Positions 51,701-64,000 of a stretch of 64,000 nucleotides of DNA are shown one piece after another. This DNA is from Coriaria nepalensis (lineage: Eukaryota; Streptophyta; Magnoliopsida; Cucurbitales; Coriariaceae), in the NCBI GenBank assembly GCA_027186245.1, contig CP114481.1, positions 37,913,501 through 37,977,500 of the forward strand, in the 5' to 3' direction. Positions within the stretch are counted from its first letter, which is position 1. Each line of letters begins with the position of its first letter. The position numbers and the translations under genes were made by a program. The notes beneath the pieces were generated by a model. That model saw only the letters and a list, made by a program, of their open reading frames with translations, was not told where the DNA came from and ran no database searches.

Positions 51701-54700
51701 CATTTCAATGAGTCCTTTCAAGTCAATAACTTATTTCGAAGTAAGTCGAACGAATTCTAGTTTTGCACTACAGACATAACTTTTGTGCATAACTTCCAAA
51801 TGATCATTGCAAGGAAAGTGTGCATTCGTTTAACCTTAAAATCATTTCTATGAGTCATTCCAAGTCAGTAACTTATTTCAAAGCAATTCGAACGAATTCT
51901 AATTTTGCACTACAAACACAACTTTTGTGCATAACTTGCAAATGATCATTGCATGGAAAGTGTGCATTCGTTTAACCTTAAAATCATTTCAATGAGTCAT
52001 TTCAAGTCAATATCTTATGTCAAACCAAGTCGAACGAATTCTTGTTTTGCACTACACACACAACTTTTGTGCATAACTTGCAAATGATCATGGCAAGGAA
52101 AGTGTGCATTCGTTTAACCATAAAGTCATTTCAATGAGTCATTTCAAGTCAATAACTTATGTCAAAGCAAGTCGAACGAATTCTAGTTTTGCACTACACA
52201 CACAACTTTTGTGAATAACTTGCAAATGATCATGGCAAGGAAAGTGTGCATTCGTTTAACCTTAAAATCATTTCAATGAGTCATTTCGAGTCAATAACTT
52301 ATGTCAAAGCAAGTCGAACGAATTCTAGTTTTGCACTACACACACAACTTTTGTGCATAACTTGCAAATGATCATTGCAAGGAAAGTGTGCATTCGTTTA
52401 ACCTTAAAATCATTTCAATGAGTCATTTCAAGTCAATAACTTTTTTCAAAGCAAGTCGAACGAATTCTAATTTTGCACTACAGACACAACTTTTGCGCAT
52501 AACTTGCAAATGATCATTGCAAGGAAAGTGTGCATTCGTTTAACCTTAAAATCATTTCAATGAGTCATTTCAAGTCAATAACTTATTTCATAGCAAGTCG
52601 AACGTATTCTAGTTTTGCACTACAGAGACAAAATTTTGTGCATAACCTGCAAATGATCATTGCAAGGAAAGTGTGCATTCGTTTAACCTTAAAATCATTT
52701 CAATGAGTCATTTCAAGTCAATAACTTATTTCAAAGCAATTCGAACGAATTCTAGTTTTGCACTACAGAGACAACTTTTGTGCATAACTTGCAAATGATC
52801 ATGGCAAGGAAAGTGTGCATTCGTTTAACCTTAAAATCATTTCAATGAGTCATTTCGAGTCAATAACTTATGTCAAAGCAAGTCGAACGAATTCTAGTTT
52901 TGCACTACACACACAACTTTTGTGCATAACTTGCAAATGATCATTGCAAGGAAAGTGTGCATTCGTTTAACCTTAATATCATTTCAATGAGTCATTTCAA
53001 GTCAATAACTTATGTCAAAGCAAGTCGAACGAATTCTAGTTTTCTACTACAAACACAACTTTTGTGCATAACTTGCAAATGATCATTGCAAGGAAAGTGT
53101 GCATTCGTTTAACCTTAAAATCATTTCAAAGAGTCATTTCAAGTCAATAACTTATTTCATAGCAAGTCGAACGTATTCTAGTTTTGCACTACAGACACAA
53201 AATTTTGTGCATAACCTGCAAATGATCATTGTAAGGAAAGTGTGCATTCGTTTAACCTTAAAATCATTTCAATGAGTCACTTCAAGTCAATAACTTATTT
53301 CAAAGCAATTCGAACGAATTCTAGTTTTGCACTACAGAGACAACTTTTGCGCATAACTTGCAAATGATCATTGTAAGGAAAGTGTGCATTCGTTTAACCT
53401 TAAAATCATTTCAATGAGTCATTTCGAGTCAATAACTTATGTCAAAGCAAGTCGAACGAATTCTAGTTTTGCACTACACACATAACTTTTGTGCATAACT
53501 TGCAAATGATCATTGCAAGGAAAGTGTGCATTCGTTTAACCTTAAAATCATTTTAATGAGTCATTTCAAGTCAATAACTTATGTCAAAGCAAGTCGAACG
53601 AATTCTAGTTTTCTACTACAAACACAACTTTTGTGCATAAGTTGCAAATGATCGTTGCCTGGAAAGTGTGCATTCGTTTAACCTTGAAATCATTTCAATG
53701 AGTCATTTCAAGTCAATAACTTATGTCAAACCAAGTCGAACGAATTCTAGTTTTGCACTACACACACAACTTTTGTGCATAACTTGCAAATGATCATTGC
53801 AAGGAAAGTGTGCATTCGTTTAACCTTAAAATCATTTCAATGAGTCATTTCAAGTCAATAACTTATTTCAAAGCAAGTCGAACGAATTCTAGTTTTGCAC
53901 TACAGACACAACTTTTGTGCATAACTTGCAAATGATCATTGCAAGGAAAGTGTGCATTCGTTTAACCTTAAAATCATTTCAATGAGTCATTTCAAGTCAA
54001 TAACTTATTTCAAAGCAATTCGAACGAATTCTAGTTTTGCACTACAGACACAAAATTTTGTGCATAACTTGCAAATGATCATTCAAGGAAACTGTGCATT
54101 CGTTTAAAATTAAAATCATTTCAATGAGTCCTTTCAAGTCAATAACTTATTTCGAAGTAAGTCGAACGAATTCTAGTTTTGCACTACAGACATAACTTTT
54201 GTGCATAACTTGCAAATGATCATTGCAAGGAAAGTGTGCATTCGTTTAACCTTAAAATCATTTAAATGAGTCACTTCAAGTCAATAACTTATTTCAAAGC
54301 AATTCGAACGAATTCTAGTTTTGCACTACAGAGACAACTTTTGTGCATAACTTGCAAATGATCATTGCAAGGAAAGTGTGCATTCGTTTAACCTTAAAAT
54401 CATTTCTATGAGTCATTCCAAGTCAATAACTTATTTCAAAGCAATTCGAACGAATTCTAATTTTGCACTACAAACACAAGTTTTGTGCATAACTTGCAAA
54501 TGATCATTGCATGGAAAGTGTGCATTCGTTTAACCTTAAAATCATTTCAATGAGTCATTTCAAGTCAGTAACTTATGTCAAACCAAGTCGAACGAATTCT
54601 AGTTTTGCACTACACACACAACTTTTGTGCATAACCTGCAAATGATCATTGCAAGGAAAGTGTGCATTCGTTTAACCTTAAAATCATTTCAATGAGTCAT

Positions 54701-55537
54701 TTCAAGTCAATAACTTATTTCAAAGCAATTCGAACGAATTCTAGTTTTGCACTACAGAGACAACTTTTGTGCATAACTTGCAAATGATCATGGCAAGGAA
54801 AGTGTGCATTTGTTTAACCTTAAAATCATTTCAATGAGTCATTTCGAGTCAATAACTTATGTCAAAGCAAGTCGAACGAATTCTAGTTTTGCACTACACA
54901 CACAACTTTTGTGCATAACTTGCAAATGATCATTGCAAGGAAAGTGTGCATTCGTTTAACCTTAAAATCATTTCAATGAGTCATTTCAAGTCAATAACTT
55001 ATGTCAAAGCAAGTCGAACGAATTCTAGTTTTCTACTACAAACACAACTTTTGTGCATAACTTGCAAATGATCATTGCAAGGAAAGTGTGCATTCGTTTA
55101 ACCTTAAAATCATTTCAATGAGTCATTTCAAGTCAATAACTTATTTCATAGCAAGTCGAACGTATTCTAGTTTTGCACTACAGACACAAAATTTTGTGCA
55201 TAACCTGCAAATGATCATTGTAAGGAAAGTGTGCATTCGTTTAACCTTAAAATCATTTCAATGAGTCATTTCAAGTCAATAACTTATTTCAAAGCAATTC
55301 GAACGAATTCTAGTTTTGCACTACAGAGACAACTTTTGTGCATAACTTGCAAATGATCATGGCAAGGAAAGTGTGCATTCGTTTAACCTTAAAATCATTT
55401 CAATGAGTCATTTCGAGTCAATAACTTATGTCAAAGCAAGTCGAACGAATTCTAGTTTTGCACTACACACACAACTTTTGTGCATAACTTGCAAATGATC
55501 ATTGCAAGGAAAGTGTGCATTCGTTTAACCTTAAAAT
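51701..55537. repeat. Higher-order unit U1 (27 monomers, 3837 bp)
   Basis: It opens with the same five-monomer head as the other units: gagtccttt, ctatgag/catgg, tatcttatg, gtgaataac/catggc, then cgag. A cttttttc/gcgcat monomer and a ttcatagc/agagacaaaatttt monomer follow. The middle (52838-54258) differs from U2 and carries private changes such as caaagagtc, cacataac, cataagttg with gatcgttgcctgg, accttgaaat and catttaaatg. From about 54259 to the end its monomer order matches the end of U2 (cacaag, cagtaac/aaaccaag, aattcg, cgag, ctactac, ttcatagc/tgtaagg). Confidence 0.8.
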
Positions 55538-58500
55538 CATTTCAATGAGTCCTTTCAAGTCAATAACTTATTTCGAAGTAAGTCGAACGAATTCTAGTTT
55601 TGCACTACAGACATAACTTTTGTGCATAACTTCCAAATGATCATTGCAAGGAAAGTGTGCATTCGTTTAACCTTAAAATCATTTCTATGAGTCATTCCAA
55701 GTCAGTAACTTATTTCAAAGCAATTCGAACGAATTCTAATTTTGCACTACAAACACAACTTTTGTGCATAACTTGCAAATGATCATTGCATGGAAAGTGT
55801 GCATTCGTTTAACCTTAAAATCATTTCAATGAGTCATTTCAAGTCAATATCTTATGTCAAACCAAGTCGAACGAATTCTTGTTTTGCACTACACACACAA
55901 CTTTTGTGCATAACTTGCAAATGATCATGGCAAGGAAAGTGTGCATTCGTTTAACCATAAAGTCATTTCAATGAGTCATTTCAAGTCAATAACTTATGTC
56001 AAAGCAAGTCGAACGAATTCTAGTTTTGCACTACACACACAACTTTTGTGAATAACTTGCAAATGATCATGGCAAGGAAAGTGTGCATTCGTTTAACCTT
56101 AAAATCATTTCAATGAGTCATTTCGAGTCAATAACTTATGTCAAAGCAAGTCGAACGAATTCTAGTTTTGCACTACACACACAACTTTTGTGCATAACTT
56201 GCAAATGATCATTGCAAGGAAAGTGTGCATTCGTTTAACCTTAAAATCATTTCAATGAGTCATTTCAAGTCAATAACTTTTTTCAAAGCAAGTCGAACGA
56301 ATTCTAATTTTGCACTACAGACACAACTTTTGCGCATAACTTGCAAATGATCATTGCAAGGAAAGTGTGCATTCGTTTAACCTGAAAATCATTTCAATGA
56401 GTCATTTCAAGTCAATAACTTATTTCATAGCAAGTCGAACGTATTCTAGTTTTGCACTACAGAGACAAAATTTTGTGCATAACCTGCAAATGATCATTGC
56501 AAGGAAAGTGTGCATTCGTTTAACCTTAAAATCATTTCAATGAGTCATTTCAAGTCAATAACTTATTTCAAAGCAATTCGAACGAATTCTAGTTTTGCAC
56601 TACAGAGACAACTTTTGTGCATAACTTGCAAATGATCATGGCAAGGAAAGTGTGCATTCGTTTAACCTTAAAATCATTTCAATGAGTCATTTCGAGTCAA
56701 TAACTTATTTCATAGCAAGTCGAACGTATTCTAGTTTTGCACTACAGAGACAACTTTTGTGCATAACTTGCAAATGATCATGGCAAGGAAAGTGTGCATT
56801 TGTTTAACCTTAAAATCATTTCAATGAGTCATTTCGAGTCAATAACTTATGTCAAAGCAAGTCGAACGAATTCTAGTTTTGCACTACAAACACAACTTTT
56901 GTGCATAACTTGCAAATGATCATTGCAAGGAAAGTGTGCATTCGTTTAACCTTAAAATCATTTCAATGAGTCATTTCAAGTCAATAACTTATGTCAAAGG
57001 AAGTCGAACGAATCCTAGTTTTCTACTACAAACACAACTTTGGTGCATAACTTGCAAATGATCATTGCAAGGAAAGTGTGCATTCGTTTAACCTTAAAAT
57101 CATTTCAATGAGTCATTTCAAGTCAATAACTTATTTCAAAGCAATTCGAACGAATTCTAGTTTTGCACTACAGAGACAACTTTTGTGCATAACTTGCAAA
57201 TGATCATGGCAAGGAAAGTGTGCATTTGTTTAACCTTAAAATCATTTCAATGAGTCATTTCGAGTCAATAACTTATGTCAAAGCAAGTCGAACGAATTCT
57301 AGTTTTGCACTACACACACAACTTTTGTGCATAACTTGCAAATGATCATTGCAAGGAAAGTGTGCATTCGTTTAACCTTAAAATCATTTCAATGAGTCAT
57401 TTCAAGTCAATAACTTATGTCAAAGCAAGTCGAACGAATTCTAGTTTTCTACTACAAACACAACTTTTGTGCATAACTTGCAAATGATCATTGCAAGGAA
57501 AGTGTGCATTCGTTTAACCTTAAAATCATTTCAATGAGTCATTTCAAGTCAATAACTTATTTCATAGCAAGTCGAACGTATTCTAGTTTTGCACTACAGA
57601 CACAAAATTTTGTGCATAACCTGCAAATGATCATTGTAAGGAAAGTGTGCATTCGTTTAACCTTAAAATCATTTCAATGAGTCATTTCAAGTCAATAACT
57701 TATTTCAAAGCAATTCGAACGAATTCTAGTTTTGCACTACAGAGACAACTTTTGTGCATAACTTGCAAATGATCATGGCAAGGAAAGTGTGCATTCGTTT
57801 AACCTTAAAATCATTTCTATGAGTCATTCCAAGTCAATAACTTATTTCAAAGCAATTCGAACGAATTCTAATTTTGCACTACAAACACAAGTTTTGTGCA
57901 TAACTTGCAAATGATCATTGCATGGAAAGTGTGCATTCGTTTAACCTTAAAATCATTTCAATGAGTCATTTCAAGTCAGTAACTTATGTCAAACCAAGTC
58001 GAACGAATTCTAGTTTTGCACTACACACACAACTTTTGTGCATAACCTGCAAATGATCATTGCAAGGAAAGTGTGCATTCGTTTAACCTTAAAATCATTT
58101 CAATGAGTCATTTCAAGTCAATAACTTATTTCAAAGCAATTCGAACGAATTCTAGTTTTGCACTACAGAGACAACTTTTGTGCATAACTTGCAAATGATC
58201 ATGGCAAGGAAAGTGTGCATTTGTTTAACCTTAAAATCATTTCAATGAGTCATTTCGAGTCAATAACTTATGTCAAAGCAAGTCGAACGAATTCTAGTTT
58301 TGCACTACACACACAACTTTTGTGCATAACTTGCAAATGATCATTGCAAGGAAAGTGTGCATTCGTTTAACCTTAAAATCATTTCAATGAGTCATTTCAA
58401 GTCAATAACTTATGTCAAAGCAAGTCGAACGAATTCTAGTTTTCTACTACAAACACAACTTTTGTGCATAACTTGCAAATGATCATTGCAAGGAAAGTGT

Positions 58501-58948
58501 GCATTCGTTTAACCTTAAAATCATTTCAATGAGTCATTTCAAGTCAATAACTTATTTCATAGCAAGTCGAACGTATTCTAGTTTTGCACTACAGACACAA
58601 AATTTTGTGCATAACCTGCAAATGATCATTGTAAGGAAAGTGTGCATTCGTTTAACCTTAAAATCATTTCAATGAGTCATTTCAAGTCAATAACTTATTT
58701 CAAAGCAATTCGAACGAATTCTAGTTTTGCACTACAGAGACAACTTTTGTGCATAACTTGCAAATGATCATGGCAAGGAAAGTGTGCATTCGTTTAACCT
58801 TAAAATCATTTCAATGAGTCATTTCGAGTCAATAACTTATGTCAAAGCAAGTCGAACGAATTCTAGTTTTGCACTACACACACAACTTTTGTGCATAACT
58901 TGCAAATGATCATTGCAAGGAAAGTGTGCATTCGTTTAACCTTAAAAT
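55538..58948. repeat. Higher-order unit U2 (24 monomers, 3411 bp)
   Basis: Monomer starts run 55538, 55680, 55822 and so on, with three 143-bp copies that carry aaaatttt and aacctg (56390, 57527, 58522). The head is as in U1. Private body markers are cctgaaaatc near 56380, a cgag/ttcatagc/cgtattc chimera at 56675, and gtcaaaggaag with gaatcctag and ctttggtgc at 56959. A five-monomer run (aattcg/catggc, cgag, ctactac, ttcatagc/tgtaagg, aattcg/catggc) occurs at 57101 and again at 58096, 995 bp apart. Confidence 0.85.
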
Positions 58949-61932
58949 CATTTCAATGAGTCCTTTCAAGTCAATAACTTATTTCGAAGTAAGTCGAACG
59001 AATTCTAGTTTTGCACTACAGACATAACTTTTGTGCATAACTTCCAAATGATCATTGCAAGGAAAGTGTGCATTCGTTTAACCTTAAAATCATTTCTATG
59101 AGTCATTCCAAGTCAGTAACTTATTTCAAAGCAATTCGAACGAATTCTAATTTTGCACTACAAACACAACTTTTGTGCATAACTTGCAAATGATCATTGC
59201 ATGGAAAGTGTGCATTCGTTTAACCTTAAAATCATTTCAATGAGTCATTTCAAGTCAATATCTTATGTCAAACCAAGTCGAACGAATTCTTGTTTTGCAC
59301 TACACACACAACTTTTGTGCATAACTTGCAAATGATCATGGCAAGGAAAGTGTGCATTCGTTTAACCATAAAGTCATTTCAATGAGTCATTTCAAGTCAA
59401 TAACTTATGTCAAAGCAAGTCGAACGAATTCTAGTTTTGCACTACACACACAACTTTTGTGAATAACTTGCAAATGATCATGGCAAGGAAAGTGTGCATT
59501 CGTTTAACCTTAAAATCATTTCAATGAGTCATTTCGAGTCAATAACTTATGTCAAAGCAAGTCGAACGAATTCTAGTTTTGCACTACACACACAACTTTT
59601 GTGCATAACTTGCAAATGATCATTGCAAGGAAAGTGTGCATTCGTTTAACCTTAAAATCATTTCAATGAGTCATTTCAAGTCAATAACTTTTTTCAAAGC
59701 AAGTCGAACGAATTCTAATTTTGCACTACAGACACAACTTTTGCGCATAACTTGCAAATGATCATTGCAAGGAAAGTGTGCATTCGTTTAACCTGAAAAT
59801 CATTTCAATGAGTCATTTCAAGTCAATAACTTATTTCATAGCAAGTCGAACGTATTCTAGTTTTGCACTACAGAGACAAAATTTTGTGCATAACCTGCAA
59901 ATGATCATTGCAAGGAAAGTGTGCATTCGTTTAACCTTAAAATCATTTCAATGAGTCATTTCAAGTCAATAACTTATTTCAAAGCAATTCGAACGAATTC
60001 TAGTTTTGCACTACAGAGACAACTTTTGTGCATAACTTGCAAATGATCATGGCAAGGAAAGTGTGCATTCGTTTAACCTTAAAATCATTTCAATGAGTCA
60101 TTTCGAGTCAATAACTTATTTCATAGCAAGTCGAACGTATTCTAGTTTTGCACTACAGAGACAACTTTTGTGCATAACTTGCAAATGATCATGGCAAGGA
60201 AAGTGTGCATTTGTTTAACCTTAAAATCATTTCAATGAGTCATTTCGAGTCAATAACTTATGTCAAAGCAAGTCGAACGAATTCTAGTTTTGCACTACAA
60301 ACACAACTTTTGTGCATAACTTGCAAATGATCATTGCAAGGAAAGTGTGCATTCGTTTAACCTTAAAATCATTTCAATGAGTCATTTCAAGTCAATAACT
60401 TATGTCAAAGGAAGTCGAACGAATCCTAGTTTTCTACTACAAACACAACTTTGGTGCATAACTTGCAAATGATCATTGCAAGGAAAGTGTGCATTCGTTT
60501 AACCTTAAAATCATTTCAATGAGTCATTTCAAGTCAATAACTTATGTCAAAGGAAGTCGAACGAATCCTAGTTTTCTACTACAAACACAACTTTGGTGCA
60601 TAACTTGCAAATGATCATTGCAAGGAAAGTGTGCATTCGTTTAACCTTAAAATCATTTCAATGAGTCATTTCAAGTCAATAACTTATTTCAAAGCAATTC
60701 GAACGAATTCTAGTTTTGCACTACAGAGACAACTTTTGTGCATAACTTGCAAATGATCATTGCAAGGAAAGTGTGCATTCGTTTAACCTTAAAATCATTT
60801 CTATGAGTCATTCCAAGTCAATAACTTATTTCAAAGCAATTCGAACGAATTCTAATTTTGCACTACAAACACAAGTTTTGTGCATAACTTGCAAATGATC
60901 ATTGCATGGAAAGTGTGCATTCGTTTAACCTTAAAATCATTTCAATGAGTCATTTCAAGTCAGTAACTTATGTCAAACCAAGTCGAACGAATTCTAGTTT
61001 TGCACTACACACACAACTTTTGTGCATAACCTGCAAATGATCATTGCAAGGAAAGTGTGCATTCGTTTAACCTTAAAATCATTTCAATGAGTCATTTCAA
61101 GTCAATAACTTATTTCAAAGCAATTCGAACGAATTCTAGTTTTGCACTACAGAGACAACTTTTGTGCATAACTTGCAAATGATCATGGCAAGGAAAGTGT
61201 GCATTTGTTTAACCTTAAAATCATTTCAATGAGTCATTTCGAGTCAATAACTTATGTCAAAGCAAGTCGAACGAATTCTAGTTTTGCACTACACACACAA
61301 CTTTTGTGCATAACTTGCAAATGATCATTGCAAGGAAAGTGTGCATTCGTTTAACCTTAAAATCATTTCAATGAGTCATTTCAAGTCAATAACTTATGTC
61401 AAAGCAAGTCGAACGAATTCTAGTTTTCTACTACAAACACAACTTTTGTGCATAACTTGCAAATGATCATTGCAAGGAAAGTGTGCATTCGTTTAACCTT
61501 AAAATCATTTCAATGAGTCATTTCAAGTCAATAACTTATTTCATAGCAAGTCGAACGTATTCTAGTTTTGCACTACAGACACAAAATTTTGTGCATAACC
61601 TGCAAATGATCATTGTAAGGAAAGTGTGCATTCGTTTAACCTTAAAATCATTTCAATGAGTCATTTCAAGTCAATAACTTATTTCAAAGCAATTCGAACG
61701 AATTCTAGTTTTGCACTACAGAGACAACTTTTGTGCATAACTTGCAAATGATCATGGCAAGGAAAGTGTGCATTCGTTTAACCTTAAAATCATTTCAATG
61801 AGTCATTTCGAGTCAATAACTTATGTCAAAGCAAGTCGAACGAATTCTAGTTTTGCACTACACACACAACTTTTGTGCATAACTTGCAAATGATCATTGC
61901 AAGGAAAGTGTGCATTCGTTTAACCTTAAAAT
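58949..61932. repeat. Higher-order unit U3 (21 monomers, 2984 bp)
   Basis: The unit is collinear with U2 for its first eleven monomers (58949-60511) and again from 60796 to its end. Between them, five monomers present in U2 (57101-57811) are replaced by two: a second identical copy of the gtcaaaggaag/gaatcctag monomer (60512) and an aattcg monomer with gcaagg (60654). The net loss of three monomers accounts for the difference from U2's length. Marker gtgaataac at 59461 lies 3411 bp from U2's copy at 56050. Confidence 0.85.
60370..60653. repeat. Two adjacent identical monomers
   Basis: The monomers at 60370-60511 and 60512-60653 are identical by eye over 142 bp, including the rare gtcaaaggaag, gaatcctag and ctttggtgc changes. 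U2 has a single copy of this monomer at 56959, and U4 has one at 63354. A one-monomer tandem gain in U3 is the simplest explanation, as expected from out-of-register exchange or replication slippage by one repeat. Confidence 0.85.
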
Positions 61933-64000
61933 CATTTCAATGAGTCCTTTCAAGTCAATAACTTATTTCGAAGTAAGTCGAACGAATTCTAGTTTTGCAC
62001 TACAGACATAACTTTTGTGCATAACTTCCAAATGATCATTGCAAGGAAAGTGTGCATTCGTTTAACCTTAAAATCATTTCTATGAGTCATTCCAAGTCAG
62101 TAACTTATTTCAAAGCAATTCGAACGAATTCTAATTTTGCACTACAAACACAACTTTTGTGCATAACTTGCAAATGATCATTGCATGGAAAGTGTGCATT
62201 CGTTTAACCTTAAAATCATTTCAATGAGTCATTTCAAGTCAATATCTTATGTCAAACCAAGTCGAACGAATTCTTGTTTTGCACTACACACACAACTTTT
62301 GTGCATAACTTGCAAATGATCATGGCAAGGAAAGTGTGCATTCGTTTAACCATAAAGTCATTTCAATGAGTCATTTCAAGTCAATAACTTATGTCAAAGC
62401 AAGTCGAACGAATTCTAGTTTTGCACTACACACACAACTTTTGTGAATAACTTGCAAATGATCATGGCAAGGAAAGTGTGCATTCGTTTAACCTTAAAAT
62501 CATTTCAATGAGTCATTTCGAGTCAATAACTTATGTCAAAGCAAGTCGAACGAATTCTAGTTTTGCACTACACACACAACTTTTGTGCATAACTTGCAAA
62601 TGATCATTGCAAGGAAAGTGTGCATTCGTTTAACCTTAAAATCATTTCAATGAGTCATTTCAAGTCAATAACTTTTTTCAAAGCAAGTCGAACGAATTCT
62701 AATTTTGCACTACAGACACAACTTTTGCGCATAACTTGCAAATGATCATTGCAAGGAAAGTGTGCATTCGTTTAACCTGAAAATCATTTCAATGAGTCAT
62801 TTCAAGTCAATAACTTATTTCATAGCAAGTCGAACGTATTCTAGTTTTGCACTACAGAGACAAAATTTTGTGCATAACCTGCAAATGATCATTGCAAGGA
62901 AAGTGTGCATTCGTTTAACCTTAAAATCATTTCAATGAGTCATTTCAAGTCAATAACTTATTTCAAAGCAATTCGAACGAATTCTAGTTTTGCACTACAG
63001 AGACAACTTTTGTGCATAACTTGCAAATGATCATGGCAAGGAAAGTGTGCATTCGTTTAACCTTAAAATCATTTCAATGAGTCATTTCGAGTCAATAACT
63101 TATTTCATAGCAAGTCGAACGTATTCTAGTTTTGCACTACAGAGACAACTTTTGTGCATAACTTGCAAATGATCATGGCAAGGAAAGTGTGCATTTGTTT
63201 AACCTTAAAATCATTTCAATGAGTCATTTCGAGTCAATAACTTATGTCAAAGCAAGTCGAACGAATTCTAGTTTTGCACTACAAACACAACTTTTGTGCA
63301 TAACTTGCAAATGATCATTGCAAGGAAAGTGTGCATTCGTTTAACCTTAAAATCATTTCAATGAGTCATTTCAAGTCAATAACTTATGTCAAAGGAAGTC
63401 GAACGAATCCTAGTTTTCTACTACAAACACAACTTTGGTGCATAACTTGCAAATGATCATTGCAAGGAAAGTGTGCATTCGTTTAACCTTAAAATCATTT
63501 CAATGAGTCATTTCAAGTCAATAACTTATTTCATAGCAAGTCGAATGTATTCTAGTTTTGCACTACAGACACAAAATTTTGTGCATAACCTGCAAATGAT
63601 CATTGCAAGGATAGTGTGCATTCGTTTAACCTTAAAATCATTTCAATGAGTCATTTCAAGTCAGTAACTTATGTCAAACCAAGTCGAACGAATTCTAGTT
63701 TTGCACTACACACACAACTTTTGTGCATAACCTGCAAATGATCATTGCAAGGAAAGTGTGCATTCGTTTAACCTTAAAATCATTTCAATGAGTCATTTCA
63801 AGTCAATAACTTATTTCAAAGCAATTCGAACGAATTCTAGTTTTGCACTACAGAGACAACTTTTGTGCATAACTTGCAAATGATCATGGCAAGGAAAGTG
63901 TGCATTTGTTTAACCTTAAAATCATTTCAATGAGTCATTTCGAGTCAATAACTTATGTCAAAGCAAGTCGAACGAATTCTAGTTTTGCACTACACACACA
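61933..64000. repeat. Higher-order unit U4, cut by the window end
   Basis: The unit repeats the U2/U3 order from gagtccttt (61933) to the gtcaaaggaag/gaatcctag monomer at 63354. It then changes: 63496 is a ttcatagc/aatgtattc/aaaatttt monomer with gatagtg, followed directly by cagtaac/aaaccaag (63639), aattcg/catggc (63781) and the partial cgag monomer starting at 63923. The gtgaataac marker at 62445 is 2984 bp after that of U3. The array evidently continues beyond the window. Confidence 0.85.

Larger units (their letters stand above)
1..64000. repeat. 142-bp satellite DNA array (Tenebrio molitor EcoRI satellite-like)
   Basis: About 450 head-to-tail copies of a 142-bp monomer fill the window. 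Taking CATTTCAATGAGTCA as the start, monomers begin at 1, 143, 285, 427 and so on; the last begins at 63923 and is cut at 78 bp. The consensus has 47 G/C in 142 positions. Most monomers carry one EcoRI site (first at 52-57) and one BclI site (first at 101-106). Differences between monomers are mostly single substitutions shared by groups of monomers. No unique sequence interrupts the array and no monomer is inverted, so the whole window lacks genes. Arrays of this kind normally form pericentromeric heterochromatin in animals. The length, EcoRI site and homogeneity match what I recall of the Tenebrio molitor satellite. That assignment is from memory and was not checked by alignment; another darkling beetle or an unrelated species remains possible. 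Confidence 0.97.

Noticed and set aside
1..64000. CRISPR-like array (regular repeat with spacers)
   Set aside because: The whole 142-bp period is repeated with only substitutions. There are no unique spacers between conserved short repeats and no cas genes.
1..64000. Transposon or retroelement insertion interrupting the array
   Set aside because: Monomer starts can be followed in register from 1 to 63923 with only a 22-bp net excess, so there is no room for an insertion.
1..64000. Telomeric or simple-sequence repeats
   Set aside because: No TTAGG, TCAGG or TTAGGG runs, and no microsatellite longer than the short CACACACA stretch inside one subtype.

Overview
The whole 64 kb window is one uninterrupted tandem array of an AT-rich satellite DNA. 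The monomer is 142 bp, about 33% G+C from the consensus I counted, and all copies run in the same orientation. Counting monomer starts from base 1, I find 450 complete monomers ending at 63922, then a 78-bp partial copy cut by the window edge. The net length excess over 450 x 142 is 22 bp, which comes mainly from a 143-bp subtype. I see no gene, tRNA, rRNA, transposon, CRISPR array or unique sequence on either strand. The only open frame of note (24204-24386) is a chance frame inside the satellite.

The organism is probably a eukaryote with massive pericentromeric heterochromatin. The 142-bp length, the single EcoRI site per monomer, the low divergence between monomers and the sheer array length match what I remember of the abundant EcoRI satellite of the mealworm beetle Tenebrio molitor, which makes up about half of that genome. 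I could not run a comparison, so the species call is inference.

The structure above the monomer is informative. Monomers fall into recognisable subtypes defined by linked substitutions, and their order is duplicated at several scales. 1-5.1 kb: a 17-monomer (2414 bp) tandem duplication. 5.1-6.8 kb: a rearranged zone with chimeric monomers. 6.76-20.22 kb: two nearly identical copies of a 47-monomer (6674 bp) block. 20.2-26.6 kb: three units of 16-17 monomers. 25.4-34.4 kb: smaller 7- and 9-monomer repeats. 34.4-41.5 kb: 12- and 16-monomer duplications. 41.5-48.3 kb: mixed blocks, partly copied 6.5 kb downstream. 48.3 kb to the end: successive units of about 24, 27, 24 and 21 monomers plus a truncated one, each opening with the same monomers. 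Subtypes also partition along the array. One marker ('gtccat') occurs only before 17.6 kb, and a subtype with a perfect 14-bp palindrome occurs only after 20.38 kb.

The monomer carries three short symmetric elements: a consensus AP-1/GCN4-type bZIP site (ATGAGTCAT), a TTGCAA/TGATCA dyad, and an inverted repeat around the EcoRI site. They are the best candidates for protein binding, but there is no evidence that they function. I found no new gene system. The interest lies in the higher-order structure and its turnover.
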